Of a stretch of 64,000 bases of DNA, positions 7,651 to 21,254 are shown piece by piece. Position numbers and translations under genes: made by a program. This DNA comes from Nemertoderma westbladi (lineage: Eukaryota > Xenacoelomorpha > Nemertodermatida > Nemertodermatidae), in assembly GCA_032718475.1 (NCBI GenBank), contig JAUCBJ010008467.1, positions 62,001 to 126,000 on the forward strand, given 5' to 3'. How positions within the stretch are numbered: the stretch's first letter is position 1; each line of letters begins with the position of its first letter. The notes beneath the pieces were generated by a model. That model was not told where the DNA came from, did no database searches, and worked only from the letters and a program-made list of their open reading frames with translations.

Positions 7651-9825
7651 CTATGCTCGGGCTACAATAATAACATTTGTACTTCAATGCTATGCTCGCC
7701 CTACATTAATAACATTTGTACTTCAATGCTATGCTCGCCCTACAATAATAACATTTGTAATTCAATGCTATGATCGCCCTACAATAATAACATTTGTACT
7801 TCAATGCTATGCTCGGGCTCGCCCTACAATAATAACATTTGTACTTCAATGCTATGCTCGCCCTACAATAATAACATTTGTACTTCAATGCTATGCACGG
7901 GCTACAATAATAACATTTGTACTTCAATGCTATGCTCGGGCTACAATAATAACATTTGTACTTCAATGCTATGCTCGCCCTACAATAATAACATTTGTAC
8001 TTCAATGCTATGCTCGGGCTACAATAATAACATTCGTACTTCAATGCTATGCTCGCCCTACATTAATAACATTTGTACTTCAATGCTATGCTCGGGCTAC
8101 AATAATAACATTTGTACTTCAATGCTATGCTCGGGCTCGCCCTACAATAATAACATTTGTACTTCAATGCTATGCTCGGGCTCGCCCTACAATAATAATA
8201 TTTGTACTTCAATGCTATGCTCGGGCTACAATAATAACATTTGTACGTCAATGCTATGCTCGGGCTACAATAATAACATTTGTACTTCAATGCTATGCTC
8301 GGGCTCGCCCTACAATAATAACATTTGTACTTCAATGCTATGCTCGGGCTACAATAATAACATTTGTACTTCAATGCTATGCTCGGGCTACAATAATAAC
8401 ATTTGCACTTCAATGCTATGCTCGGGCTCGCCCCACAATAATAACATTTGTACTTCAATGCTATGCTCGGGCTACAATAATAACATTTGTACTTCAATGC
8501 TATGCTCGCCCTACAATAATAACATTTGTACTTCAATGCGATGCTCGGGCTACAATAATAACATTTGTACTTCAATGCTATGCTCGGGCTCGCCCTACAA
8601 TAATAACATTTGTACTTCAATGCTATGCTCGGGCTACAATAATAACATTTATACTTCAATGCTATGCTCGGGCTACAATAATAACATTTGTACTACAATG
8701 CTATGCTCGGGCTACAATAATAACATTTGTACTACAATGCTATGCTCGGGCTACAATAATAACATTTGTACTTCAATGCTATGCTCGGGCTCGCCTTACA
8801 ATAATAACATTTGTACTTCAATGCTATGCTCGCCCTACAATAATAACATTTGTACTTCAATGCTATGCTCGGGCTACAATAATAACATTTGTACTTAAAT
8901 GCTATGCTCGCCCTACAATAATAACATTTGTACTTCAATGCTATGCTCGGGCTCGCCCTACAATAATAACATTTGTACTTCAATGCTATGCTCGCCCTAC
9001 AATAATAATATTTGTACTCCAATGCTATGCTCGGGCTACAATAATAACATTTGTACTTCAATGCTATGCTCGGGCTACAATAATAACATTTGTACTTCAA
9101 TGCTATGCTCGGGCTCGCCCTACAATAATAACATTTGTACTTCAATGCTATGCCAGGGCTACAATAATAACATTTGTACTTCAATGCTACGCTCGGGCTA
9201 CAATAATAACATTTGTACTTCAATGCTATGCTCGGGCTACAATAATAACATTTGTACTTCAATGCTATGCTCGCCCTACATTAATAACATTTGTACTTCA
9301 ATGCTATGCTCGCCCTACAATAATAACATTTGTACTTCAATGCTATGCTCGGGCTCGCCTTACAATAATAACATTTGTACTTCAATGCTATGCCTGGGCT
9401 ACAATAATAACATTTGTACTTCAATGCTATGCTCGGGCTCGCCCTACAATAATAACATTTGTACTTCAATGCTATGCTCGGGCTACAATAATAACATTTG
9501 TACTTCAATGCTATGCTCGGGCTACAATAATAACATTTGCACTTCAATGCTATGCTCGGGCTACAATAATAACATTTGTACTTCAATGCTATGCTCGGGC
9601 TACAATAATAACATTTGTAATTCAATGCTATGCTCGCCCTACAATAATAACATTTGTACTTCAATGCTATGCTCGGGCTACAATAATAACATTTGTACTT
9701 CAATGCTATGCTCGGGCTCGCCCTACAATAATAACATTTGTACTTCAATGCTATGCTCGCCCTACAATAATAACATTTGTAATTCAATGCTATGATCGCC
9801 CTACAATAATAACATTTGTACTTCA

Positions 9826-12550
9826 ATGCTATGCTCGGGCTACAATAATAACATTTGTATTTCAATGCTATGCTCGCCCTACAATAATAACATTTGTACT
9901 TCAATGCTATGCTCGGGCTACAATAATAACATTTGTACTTCAATGCTATGCTCGGGCTACAATAATAACATTTGTACTTCAATGCTATGCTCGCCCTACA
10001 ATAATAACATTTGTACTTCAATGCTATGCTCGGGCTTGCCCTACAATAATAACATTTGTACTTCAAAGCTATGCTCGGGCTCGCCCTACAATAATAACAT
10101 TTGTACTTCAATGCTATGCTCGGGCTACAATAATAACATTTGTACTTCAATGCTATGCTCGGGCTACAATAATAACATTTGTACTTCAATGCTATGCTCG
10201 GGCTCGCCCTACAATAATAACATTTGTACTTCAATGCTATGCTCGCCCTACAATAATATCATTTGTAATTCAATGCTATGATCGCCCTACAATAATAACA
10301 TTTGTACTTCAATGCTATGCTCGGGCTACAATAATAACATTTGTACTTCAATGCTATGCTCGCCCTACAATAATAACATTTGTACTTCAATGCTATGCTC
10401 GGGCTACAATAATAACATTTGTACTTCAATGCTATGCTCGGGCTGCAATAATAACATTTGTACTTCAATGCTATGCTCGGGCTCGCCCTACAATAATAAC
10501 ATTTGTACTTCAATGCTATGCTCGCCCTACATTAATAACATTTGTAATTCAATGCTATGATCGCCCTACAATAATAACATTTGTAATTCAATGCTATGCT
10601 CGCCCTACAATAATAACATTTGTAATTCAATGCTATGATAGCCCTACAATAATAACATTTGTACTTCAATGCTATGCTCGGGCTACAATAATAACATTTG
10701 TACTTCAATGCTATGCTCGCCCTACAATAATAACATTTGTACTTCAATGCTATGCTCGGGCTACAATAATAACATTCGTACTTCAATGCTATGCTCGCCC
10801 TACATTAATAACATTTGTACTTCAATGCTATGCTCGGGCTACAATAATAACATTTGTACTTCAATGCTATGCTCGGGCTCGCCCTACAATAATAACATTT
10901 GTACTTCAATGCTTTGCTCGGGCTCGCCCTACAATAATAATATTTGTACTTCAATGCTATGCTCGGGCTACAATAATAACATTTGTACGTCAATGCTATG
11001 CTCGCCCTACAATAATAACATTTGTACTTCAATGCTATGCTCGGGCTACAATAATAACATTTGTACTTCAATGCTATGCTCGGGCTCGCCCTACAATAAT
11101 AACATTTGTACTTCAATGCTATGCTCGCCCTACAATAATAACATTTGTAATTCAATGCTATGATCGCCCTACAATAATAACATTTGTACTTCATTGCTAT
11201 GCTCGGGCTACAATAATAACATTTGTACTTCAATGCTATGCTCGCCCTACAATAATAACATTTGTACTTCAATGCTATGCTCGGGCTACAATAATAACAT
11301 TTGTACTTCAATGCTATGCTCGGGCTACAATAATAACATTTGTACTTCAATGCTATGCTCGCCCTACAATAATAACATTTGTACTTCAATGCTATGCTCG
11401 GGCTACAATAATAACATTTGTACTTCAATGCTATGCTCGGGCTACAATAATAACATTTGTACTTCAATGCTATGCTCGGGCTCGCCCTACAATAATAACA
11501 TTTGTACTTCAATGCTATGCTCGGGCTACAATAATAACATTTGTACTTCAATGCTATGCTCGGGCTACAATAATAACATTTGTACTTCAATGCTATGCTC
11601 GGGCTACAATAATAACATTTGTACTTCAATGCTATGCTCGCCCTACAATAATAACATTTGTACTTCAATGCTATGCTCGGGCTACAATAATAACATTTGT
11701 ACTTCAATGCTATGCTCGGGCTACAATAATAACATTTGTACTTCAATGCTATGCTCGGGCTCGCCCTACAATTATAACATTTGTACTTCAATGCTATGCC
11801 AGGGCTACAATAATAACATTTGTACTTCAATGCTATGCTCGGGCTACAATAATAACATTTGTACTTCAATGCTATGCTCGGGCTACAATAATAACATTTG
11901 TACTTCAATGCTATGCTTGCCCTACATTAATAACATTTGTACTTCAATGCTATGCTCGCTCTACAATAATAACATTTGTACTTCAATGCTATGCTCGGGC
12001 TCGCCCTACAATAATAACATTTGTACTTCAATGCTATGCTCGGGCTCGCCCTACAATAATAACATTTGTACTTCAATGCTATGCTCGGGCTACAATAATA
12101 ACATTTGTACTTCAATGCTATGCTCGGGCTACAATAATAACATTTGTACTTCAATGCTATGCTCGGGCTACAATAATAACATTTGTACTTCAATGCTATG
12201 CTCGGGCTACAATAATAACATTTGCACTTCAATGCTATGCTCGGGCTACAATAATAACATTTATACTTCAATGCTATGCTCGGGCTACAATAATAACATT
12301 TGTACTTCAATGCTATGCTCGGGCTACAATAATAACATTTGTACTTCAATGCTATGCTCGGGCTACAATAATAACATTTGTACTTCAATGCTATGCTCGG
12401 GCTACAATAATAACATTTGTACTTCAATGCTATGCTCGCCCTACAATAATAACATTTGTACTTCAATGCTATGCTCGGGCTACAATAATAACATTTGTAC
12501 TTCAATGCTATGCTCGGGCTACAATAATAACATTTGTACTTCAATGCTAT
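9826..12550. repeat. Higher-order block B, copy 1
   Basis: Marked monomers (GTATTTC at 9857, ATTCGTAC near 10774, GCCAGGGC near 11798, TTATAC at 12261) recur at 15849 and onward, offset 5,992 bp, rising to 6,031 after one extra 39-bp monomer in copy 2 (near 17000). Confidence 0.88.
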
Positions 12551-12670
12551 GCTCGGGCTCGCCCTACAATAATAACATTTGTACTTCAATGCTATGCTCG
12601 GGCTACAATAATAACATTTGTACTTCAATGCTATGCTCGCCCTACAATAATAACATTTGTACTTCAATGC

Positions 12671-12810
12671 TATGCTCGGGCTGCCCTACAATAATAACAT
12701 TTGTACTTCAATGCTATGCTCGGGCTACAATAATAACATTTGTACTTCAATGCTATGCTCGGGCTACAATAATAACATTTGTACTTCAATGCTATGCTCG
12801 CGCTACATAA
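12671..12810. repeat. Two rare indel monomers close together
   Basis: CGGGCTGCCCT near 12678 is a 43-bp unit and CGCGCTACATAAT near 12800 is a 38-bp unit. Together with the diverged CGGGCCTGCCC near 13117 they sit just upstream of block A copy 2 and may mark a recombination junction between blocks B and A. Confidence 0.6.
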
Positions 12811-13229
12811 TAACATTTGTACTTCAATGCTATGCTCGGGCTCGCCCTACAATAATAACATTTGTACTTCAATGCTATGCTCGGGCTACAATAATAACAT
12901 TTGTACTTCAATGCTATGCTCGGGCTACAATAATAACATTTGTACTTCAATGCTATGCTCGGGCTACAATAATAACATTTGTACTTCAATGCTATGCTCG
13001 CCCTACAATAATAACATTTGTACTTCAATGCTATGCTTGGGCTACAATAATAACATTTGTACTTCAATGCTATGCTCGGGCTACAATAATAACATTTGTA
13101 CTTCAATGCTATGCTCGGGCCTGCCCTACAATAATAACATTTGTACTTCAATGCTATGCTCGGGCTACAATAATAACATTTGTACTTCAATGCTATGCTC
13201 GGGCTACAATAATAACATTTGTACTTCAA

Positions 13230-15800
13230 TGCTATGCTCGGGCTCGCCCTACAATAATAACATTTGTACTTCAATGCTATGCTCGGGCTACAATAATAAC
13301 ATTTGTGCTTCAATGCTATGCTCGGGCTACAATAATAACATTTGTACTTCAATGCTATGCTCGGGCTCGCCCTACAATAATAACATTTGTACTTCAATGC
13401 TATGCTCGGACTACAATAATAACATTTGTACTTCAATGCTATACTCGGGCTCGCCCTACAATAATAACATTTGTACTTCAATGCTATGCTCGCCCTACAA
13501 TAATAACATTTGTACTTCAATGCTATGCTCGGGCTCGCCCTACAATAATAACATTTGTACTTCAATGCTATGCTCGGGCTCGCCCTACAATAATAACATT
13601 TGTACTTCAATGCTATGCTCGGGCTCGCCCTACAATAATAACATTTGTACTTTAATGCTAAGCTCGGGCTCGCCCTACAATAATAACATTTGTACTTCAA
13701 TGCTATGCTCGTGCTCGCCCTACAATAATAACATTTGTACTTCAATGCTATGCTCGGGTTCGCCCTACAATAATAACATTTGTACTTCGATGCTATGCTC
13801 GGGCTCGCCCTACAATAATAACATTTGTACTTCAAAGCTATGCTGGGGCTCGCCCTACAATAATAACATTTGTACTTCAATTCTATGCTCGGGCTCGCCC
13901 TACAATAATAACATTTGTACTTCAATGCTATGCTCGGGCTCGCCCTACAATAATAACATTTGTACTTCAATGCTATGCTCGGGCTACAATAATAACATTT
14001 GTACTTCAATGCTATGCTCGCCCTACAATAATAACATTTGTACTTCAATGCTATGCTCGGGCTCGCCCTACAATAATAACATTTGTACTTCAATGCTATG
14101 CTCGGGCTACAATAATAACATTTGTACGTCAATGCTGTGCTCGGCCTCGCCCTACAATAATAACATTTGTACTTCAATGCTATGCTCGCCCTACAATAAT
14201 AACATTTGTACTTCAATGCTATGCTCGGGCTCGCCCTACAATAATAACATTTGTACTTCAATGCTATGCTCGGGCTACAATAATAACATTTGTACTTCAA
14301 TGCTATGCTCGGGCTACAATAATAACATTTGTACTTCAATGCTATGCTCGGGCTACAACAATAACATTTGTACTTCAATGCTATGCTCGGGCTTCAATAA
14401 TAACATTTGTACTTCAATGCTATGCTCGGGCTACAATAATAACATTTGTACTTCAATGCTATGCTCGGGCTACAATAATAACATTTGTACTTCAATGCTA
14501 TGCTCGGGCTACAATAATAACATTTGTACTTCAATGCTATGCTCGGGCTACAATAATAACATTTGTACTTCAATGCTATGCTCGGGCTACAATAATAACA
14601 TTTGTACTTCAATGATATGCTCGGGCTCGCCCTACAATAATAACATTTGTAATTCAATGCTATGATCGCCCTACAATAATAACATTTGTACTTCAATGCT
14701 ATGCTCGGGCTACAATAATAACATTTGTACTTCAATGCTATGCTCGCCCTACAATAATAACATTTGTACTTCAATGCTATGCTCGGGCTACAATAATAAC
14801 ATTTGTACTTCAATGCTATGCTCGGGCTACAATAATAACATTTGTACTTCAATGCTATGCTCGCCCTACAATAATAACATTTGTACTTCAATGCTATGCT
14901 CGGGCTTGCCCTACAATAATAACATTTGTACTTCAAAGCTATGCTCGGGCTCGCCCTACAATAATAACGTTTGTACTTCAATGCTATGCTCGGGCTACAA
15001 TAATAACATTTGTACTTCAATGCTATGCTCGGGCTACAATAATAACATTTGTACTTCAATGCTATGCTCGGGCTCGCCCTACAATAATAACATTTGTACT
15101 TCAATGCTATGCTCGCCCTACAATAATAACATTTGTAATTCAATGCTATGATCGCCCTACAATAATAACATTTGTACTTCAATGCTATGCTCGGGCGACA
15201 ATAATAACATTTGTACTTCAATGCTATGCTCGCCCTACAATAATAACATTTGTACTTCAATGCTATGCTCGGGCTACAATAATAACATTTGTACTTCAAT
15301 GCTATGCTCGTGCTACAATAATAACATTTGTACTTCAATGCTATGCTCGGGCTCGCCCTACAATAATAACATTTGTACTTCAATGCTATGCTCGCCCTAC
15401 AATAATAACATTTGTAATTCAATGCTATGATCGCCCTACAATAATAACATTTGTAATTCAATGCTATGATCGCCCTACAATAATAACATTTGTACTTCAA
15501 TGCTATGCTCGGGCTACAATAATAACATTTGTACTTCAATGCTATGCTCGCCCTACAATAATAACATTTGTACTTCAATGCTATGCTCGGGCTACAATAA
15601 TAATATTTGTACTTCAATGCTATGCTCGGGCTACAATAATAACATTTGTACTTCAATGCTATGCTCGGGCTCGCCCTACAATAATAACATTTGTACTTCA
15701 ATGCTATGCTCGGGCTACAATAATAACATTTGTACTTCAATGCTATGCTCGGGCTACAATAATAACTTTTGTACTTCAATGCTATGCTCGCCCTACAATA
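13230..15800. repeat. Higher-order block A, copy 2
   Basis: It matches block A copy 1 at offset 7,813 and copy 3 at offset 8,028. TGA-bearing monomers end at 14665, 15151 and 15430, the same 486- and 279-bp spacings as in the other copies. Similarity to copy 3 extends through AATAACTTTTG near 15766. Confidence 0.9.
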
Positions 15801-15817
15801 ATAACATTTGTACTTCA

Positions 15818-18580
15818 ATGCTATGCTCGGGCTACAATAATAACATTTGTATTTCAATGCTATGCTCGCCCTACAATAATAACATTTGTACTTCAATGCT
15901 ATGCTCGGGCTACAATAATAACATTTGTACTTCAATGCTATGCTCGGGCTACAATAATAACATTTGTACTTCAATGCTATGCTCGCCCTACAATAATAAC
16001 ATTTGTACTTCAATGCTATGCTCGGGCTTGCCCTACAATAATAACATTTGTACTTCAAAGCTATGCTCGGGCTCGCCCTACAATAATAACATTTGTACTT
16101 CAATGCTATGCTCGGGCTACAATAATAACATTTGTACTTCAATGCTATGCTCGGGCTACAATAATAACATTTGTACTTCAATGCTATGCTCGGGCTCGCC
16201 CTACAATAATAACATTTGTACTTCAATGCTATGCTCGCCCTACAATAATAACATTTGTAATTCAATGCTATGATCGCCCTACAATAATAACATTTGTACT
16301 TCAATGCTATGCTCGGGCTACAATAATAACATTTGTACTTCAATGCTATGCTCGCCCTACAATAATAACATTTGTACTTCAATGCTATGCTCGGGCTACA
16401 ATAATAACATTTGTACTTCAATGCTATGCTCGGGCTGCAATAATAACATTTGTACTTCAATGCTATGCTCGGGCTCGCCCTACAATAATAACATTTGTAC
16501 TTCAATGCTATGCTCGCCCTACATTAATAACATTTGTAATTCAATGCTATGATCGCCCTACAATAATAACATTTGTAATTCAATGCTATGCTCGCCCTAC
16601 AATAATAACATTTGTAATTCAATGCTATGATAGCCCTACAATAATAACATTTGTACTTCAATGCTATGCTCGGGCTACAATAATAACATTTGTACTTCAA
16701 TGCTATGCTCGCCCTACAATAATAACATTTGTACTTCAATGCTATGCTCGGGCTACAATAATAACATTCGTACTTCAATGCTATGCTCGCCCTACATTAA
16801 TAACATTTGTACTTCAATGCTATGCTCGGGCTACAATAATAACATTTGTACTTCAATGCTATGCTCGGGCTCGCCCTACAATAATAACATTTGTACTTCA
16901 ATGCTTTGCTCGGGCTCGCCCTACAATAATAATATTTGTACTTCAATGCTATGCTCGGGCTACAATAATAACATTTGTACGTCAATGCTATGCTCGGGTT
17001 ACAATAATAACATTTGTACTTCAATGCTATGCTCGCCCTACAATAATAACATTTGTACTTCAATGCTATGCTCGGGCTACAATAATAACATTTGTACTTC
17101 AATGCTATGCTCGGGCTCGCCCTACAATAATAACATTTGTACTTCAATGCTATGCTCGCCCTACAATAATAACATTTGTAATTCAATGCTATGATCGCCC
17201 TACAATAATAACATTTGTACTTCATTGCTATGCTCGGGCTACAATAATAACATTTGTACTTCAATGCTATGCTCGCCCTACAATAATAACATTTGTACTT
17301 CAATGCTATGCTCGGGCTACAATAATAACATTTGTACTTCAATGCTATGCTCGGGCTACAATAATAACATTTGTACTTCAATGCTATGCTCGCCCTACAA
17401 TAATAACATTTGTACTTCAATGCTATGCTCGGGCTACAATAATAACATTTGTACTTCAATGCTATGCTCGGGCTACAATAATAACATTTGTACTTCAATG
17501 CTATGCTCGGGCTCGCCCTACAATAATAACATTTGTACTTCAATGCTATGCTCGGGCTACAATAATAACATTTGTACTTCAATGCTATGCTCGGGCTACA
17601 ATAATAACATTTGTACTTCAATGCTATGCTCGGGCTACAATAATAACATTTGTACTTCAATGCTATGCTCGCCCTACAATAATAACATTTGTACTTCAAT
17701 GCTATGCTCGAGCTACAATAATAACATTTGTACTTCAATGCTATGCTCGGGCTACAATAATAACATTTGTACTTCAATGCTATGCTCGGGCTCGCCCTAC
17801 AATTATAACATTTGTACTTCAATGCTATGCCAGGGCTACAATAATAACATTTGTACTTCAATGCTATGCTCGGGCTACAATAATAACATTTGTACTTCAA
17901 TGCTATGCTCGGGCTACAATAATAACATTTGTACTTCAATGCTATGCTCGCCCTACATTAATAACATTTGTACTTCAATGCTATGCTCGCCCTACAATAA
18001 TAACATTTGTACTTCAATGCTATGCTCTTGCTCGCCCTACAATAATAACATTTGTACTTCAATGCTATGCTCGGGCTCGCCCTACAATAATAACATTTGT
18101 ACTTCAATGCTATGCTCGTTCTACAATAATAACATTTGTACTTCAATGCTATGCTCGGGCTACAATAATAACATTTGTACTTCAATGCTATGCTCGGGCT
18201 ACAATAATAACATTTGTACTTCAATGCTATGCTCGGGCTACAATAATAACATTTGCACTTCAATGCTATGCTCGGGCTACAATAATAACATTTATACTTC
18301 AATGCTATGCTCGGGCTACAATAATAACATTTGTACTTCAATGCTATGCTCGGGCTACAATAATAACATTTGTACTTCAATGCTATGCTCGGGCTACAAT
18401 AATAACATTTGTACTTCAATGCTATGCTCGGGCTACAATAATAACATTTGTACTTCAATGCTATGCTCGCCCTACAATAATAACATTTGTACTTCAATGC
18501 TATGCTCGGGCTACAATAATAACATTTGTACTTCAATGCTATGCTCGGGCTACAATAATAACATTTGTACTTCAATGCTA
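15818..18580. repeat. Higher-order block B, copy 2
   Basis: Second copy of block B, containing the same ordered variants, including the double variant GTAATTC with CTATGATAG near 16617-16633. It has one additional 39-bp monomer relative to copy 1. Confidence 0.88.
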
Positions 18581-18784
18581 TGCTCGGGCTACAATAATAA
18601 CATTTGTACTTCAATGCTATGCTCGGGCTACAATAATAACATTTGTACTTCAATGCTATGCTCGGGCTACAATAATAACATTTGTACTTCAATGCTATGC
18701 TCGGGCTACAATAATAACATTTGTACTTCAATGATATGCTCGGGCTCGCCCTACAATAATAACATTTGTAATTCAATGCTATGA

Positions 18785-19799
18785 TCGCCCTACAATAATA
18801 ACATTTGTACTTCAATGCTATGCTCGGGCTACAATAATAACATTTGTACTTCAATGCTATGCTCGCCCTACAATAATAACATTTGTACTTCAATGCTATG
18901 TTCGGGCTACAATAATAACATTTGTACTTCAATGCTATGCTCGGGCTACAATAATAACATTTGTACTTCAATGCTATGCTCGCCCTACAATAATAACATT
19001 TGTACTTCAATGCTATGCTCGGGCTTGCCCTACAATAATAACATTTGTACTTCAAAGCTATGCTCGGGCTCGCCCTACAATAATAACGTTTGTACTTCAA
19101 TGCTATGCTCGGGCTACAATAATAACATTTGTACTTCAATGCTATGCTCGGGCTACAATAATAACATTTGTACTTCAATGCTATGCTCGGGCTCGCCCTA
19201 CAATAATAACATTTGTACTTCAATGCTATGCTCGCCCTACAATAATAACATTTGTAATTCAATGCTATGATCGCCCTACAATAATAACATTTGTACTTCA
19301 ATGCTATGCTCGGGCGACAATAATAACATTTGTACTTTAATGCTATGCTCGCCCTACAATAATAACATTTGTACTTCAATGCTATGCTCGGGCTACAATA
19401 ATAACATTTGTACTTCAATGCTATGCTCGTGCTACAATAATAACATTTGTACTTCAATGCTATGCTCGGGCTCGCCCTACAATAATAACATTTGTACTTC
19501 AATGCTATGCTCGCCCTACAATAATAACATTTGTAATTCAATGCTATGATCGCCCTACAATAATAACATTTGTACTTCAATGCTATGCTCGGGCTACAAT
19601 AATAACATTTGTACTTCAATGCTATGCTCGGGCTACAATAATAACATTTGTACTTCAATGCTATGCTCGTGCTACAATAATAACATTTGTACTTCAATGC
19701 TATGCTCGGGCTCGCCCTACAATAATAACATTTGTACTTCAATGCTATGCTCGCCCTACAATAATAACATTTGTAATTCAATGCTATGATCGCCCTACA
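18785..19799. repeat. Partial block A with an extra 240-bp duplication
   Basis: It carries the second half of block A only (offsets 4,119 from copy 2 and 3,909 to copy 3). TGA-bearing monomers end at 18784, 19270, 19549 and 19789. The last interval (240 bp) is an added local duplication of the preceding monomers. Confidence 0.85.
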
Positions 19800-21254
19800 A
19801 TAATAACATTTGTACTTCAATGCTATGCTCGGGCTACAATAATAACATTTGTACTTCAATGCTATGCTCGCCCTACAATAATAACATTTGTACTTCAATG
19901 CTATGCTCGGGCTACAATAATAATATTTGTACTTCAATGCTATGCTCGGGCTACAATAATAACATTTGTACTTCAATGCTATGCTCGGGCTCGCCCTACA
20001 ATAATAACATTTGTACTTCAATGCTATGCTCGGGCTACAATAATAACATTTGTACTTCAATGCTATGCTCGGGCTACAATAATAACTTTTGTACTTCAAT
20101 GCTATGCTCGCCCTACAATAATAACATTAGTACTTCAATGCTATGCTTGGGCTACAATAATAACATTTGTACTTCAATGCTATGCTCGCCCTACAATAAT
20201 AACATTTGTACGTCAATGCTATGCTCGGGCTCGCCCTACAATAATAACATTTGTACTTCAATGCTATGCTCGGGCTACAATAATAACATTTGTACTTCAA
20301 TGCTATGCTCGCCCTACAATAATAACATTTGTACTTCAATGCTATGCTCGGGCTCGCCCTACAATAATAACATTTGTACTTCAATGCTATGCTCGGGCTC
20401 GCCCTACAATAATAACATTTGTACTTCAATGCTATGCTCGGGCTACAATAATAACATTTGTACTTCAATGCTATGCTCGGGCTCGCCCTACAATAATAAC
20501 ATTTGTACTTCAATGCTATGCTCGGGCTCGCCCTACAATAATAACATTTGTACTTCAATGCTATGCTCGGGCTCGCCCTACAATAATAACATTTGTACTT
20601 CAATGCTATGCTCGGGCTCGCCCTACAATAATAACATTTGTATTTCAATGCTATGCTCGCCCTACAATAATAACATTTGTACTACAATGCTATGCTCGGG
20701 CTCGCCCTACAATAATAACATTTGTACTTCAATGCTATGCTCGGGCTACAATAATAACATTTGTACTTCAATGCTATGCTCGCCCTACATTAATAACATT
20801 TGTACTTCAATGCTATGCTCGCCCTACATTAATAACATTTGTACTTCAATGCTATGCTCGGGCTCGCCCTACAATAATAACATTTGTACTTCAATGCTAT
20901 GCTCGCCCAACAATAATAACATTTGTACTACAATGCTATGCTCGGGCTCGCCCTACAATAATAACATTTGTACTTCAATGCTATGCTCGGGCTCGCCCTA
21001 CAATAATAACATTTGTACTTCAATGCTATGCTCGCCCTACATTAATAACATTTGTAATTCAATGCTATGCTCTTCCTACAATAATAACATTTGTACTTCA
21101 ATGCTATGCTCGCCCTACAATAATAACATTTGTACTTCAATGCTATGCTCGTCCTACAATAATAACATTTGTACTTCAATGCTATGCTCGGGCTACAATA
21201 ATAACATTTGTACTTCAATGCTATGCTCGGGCTACAATAATAACATTTGTACTT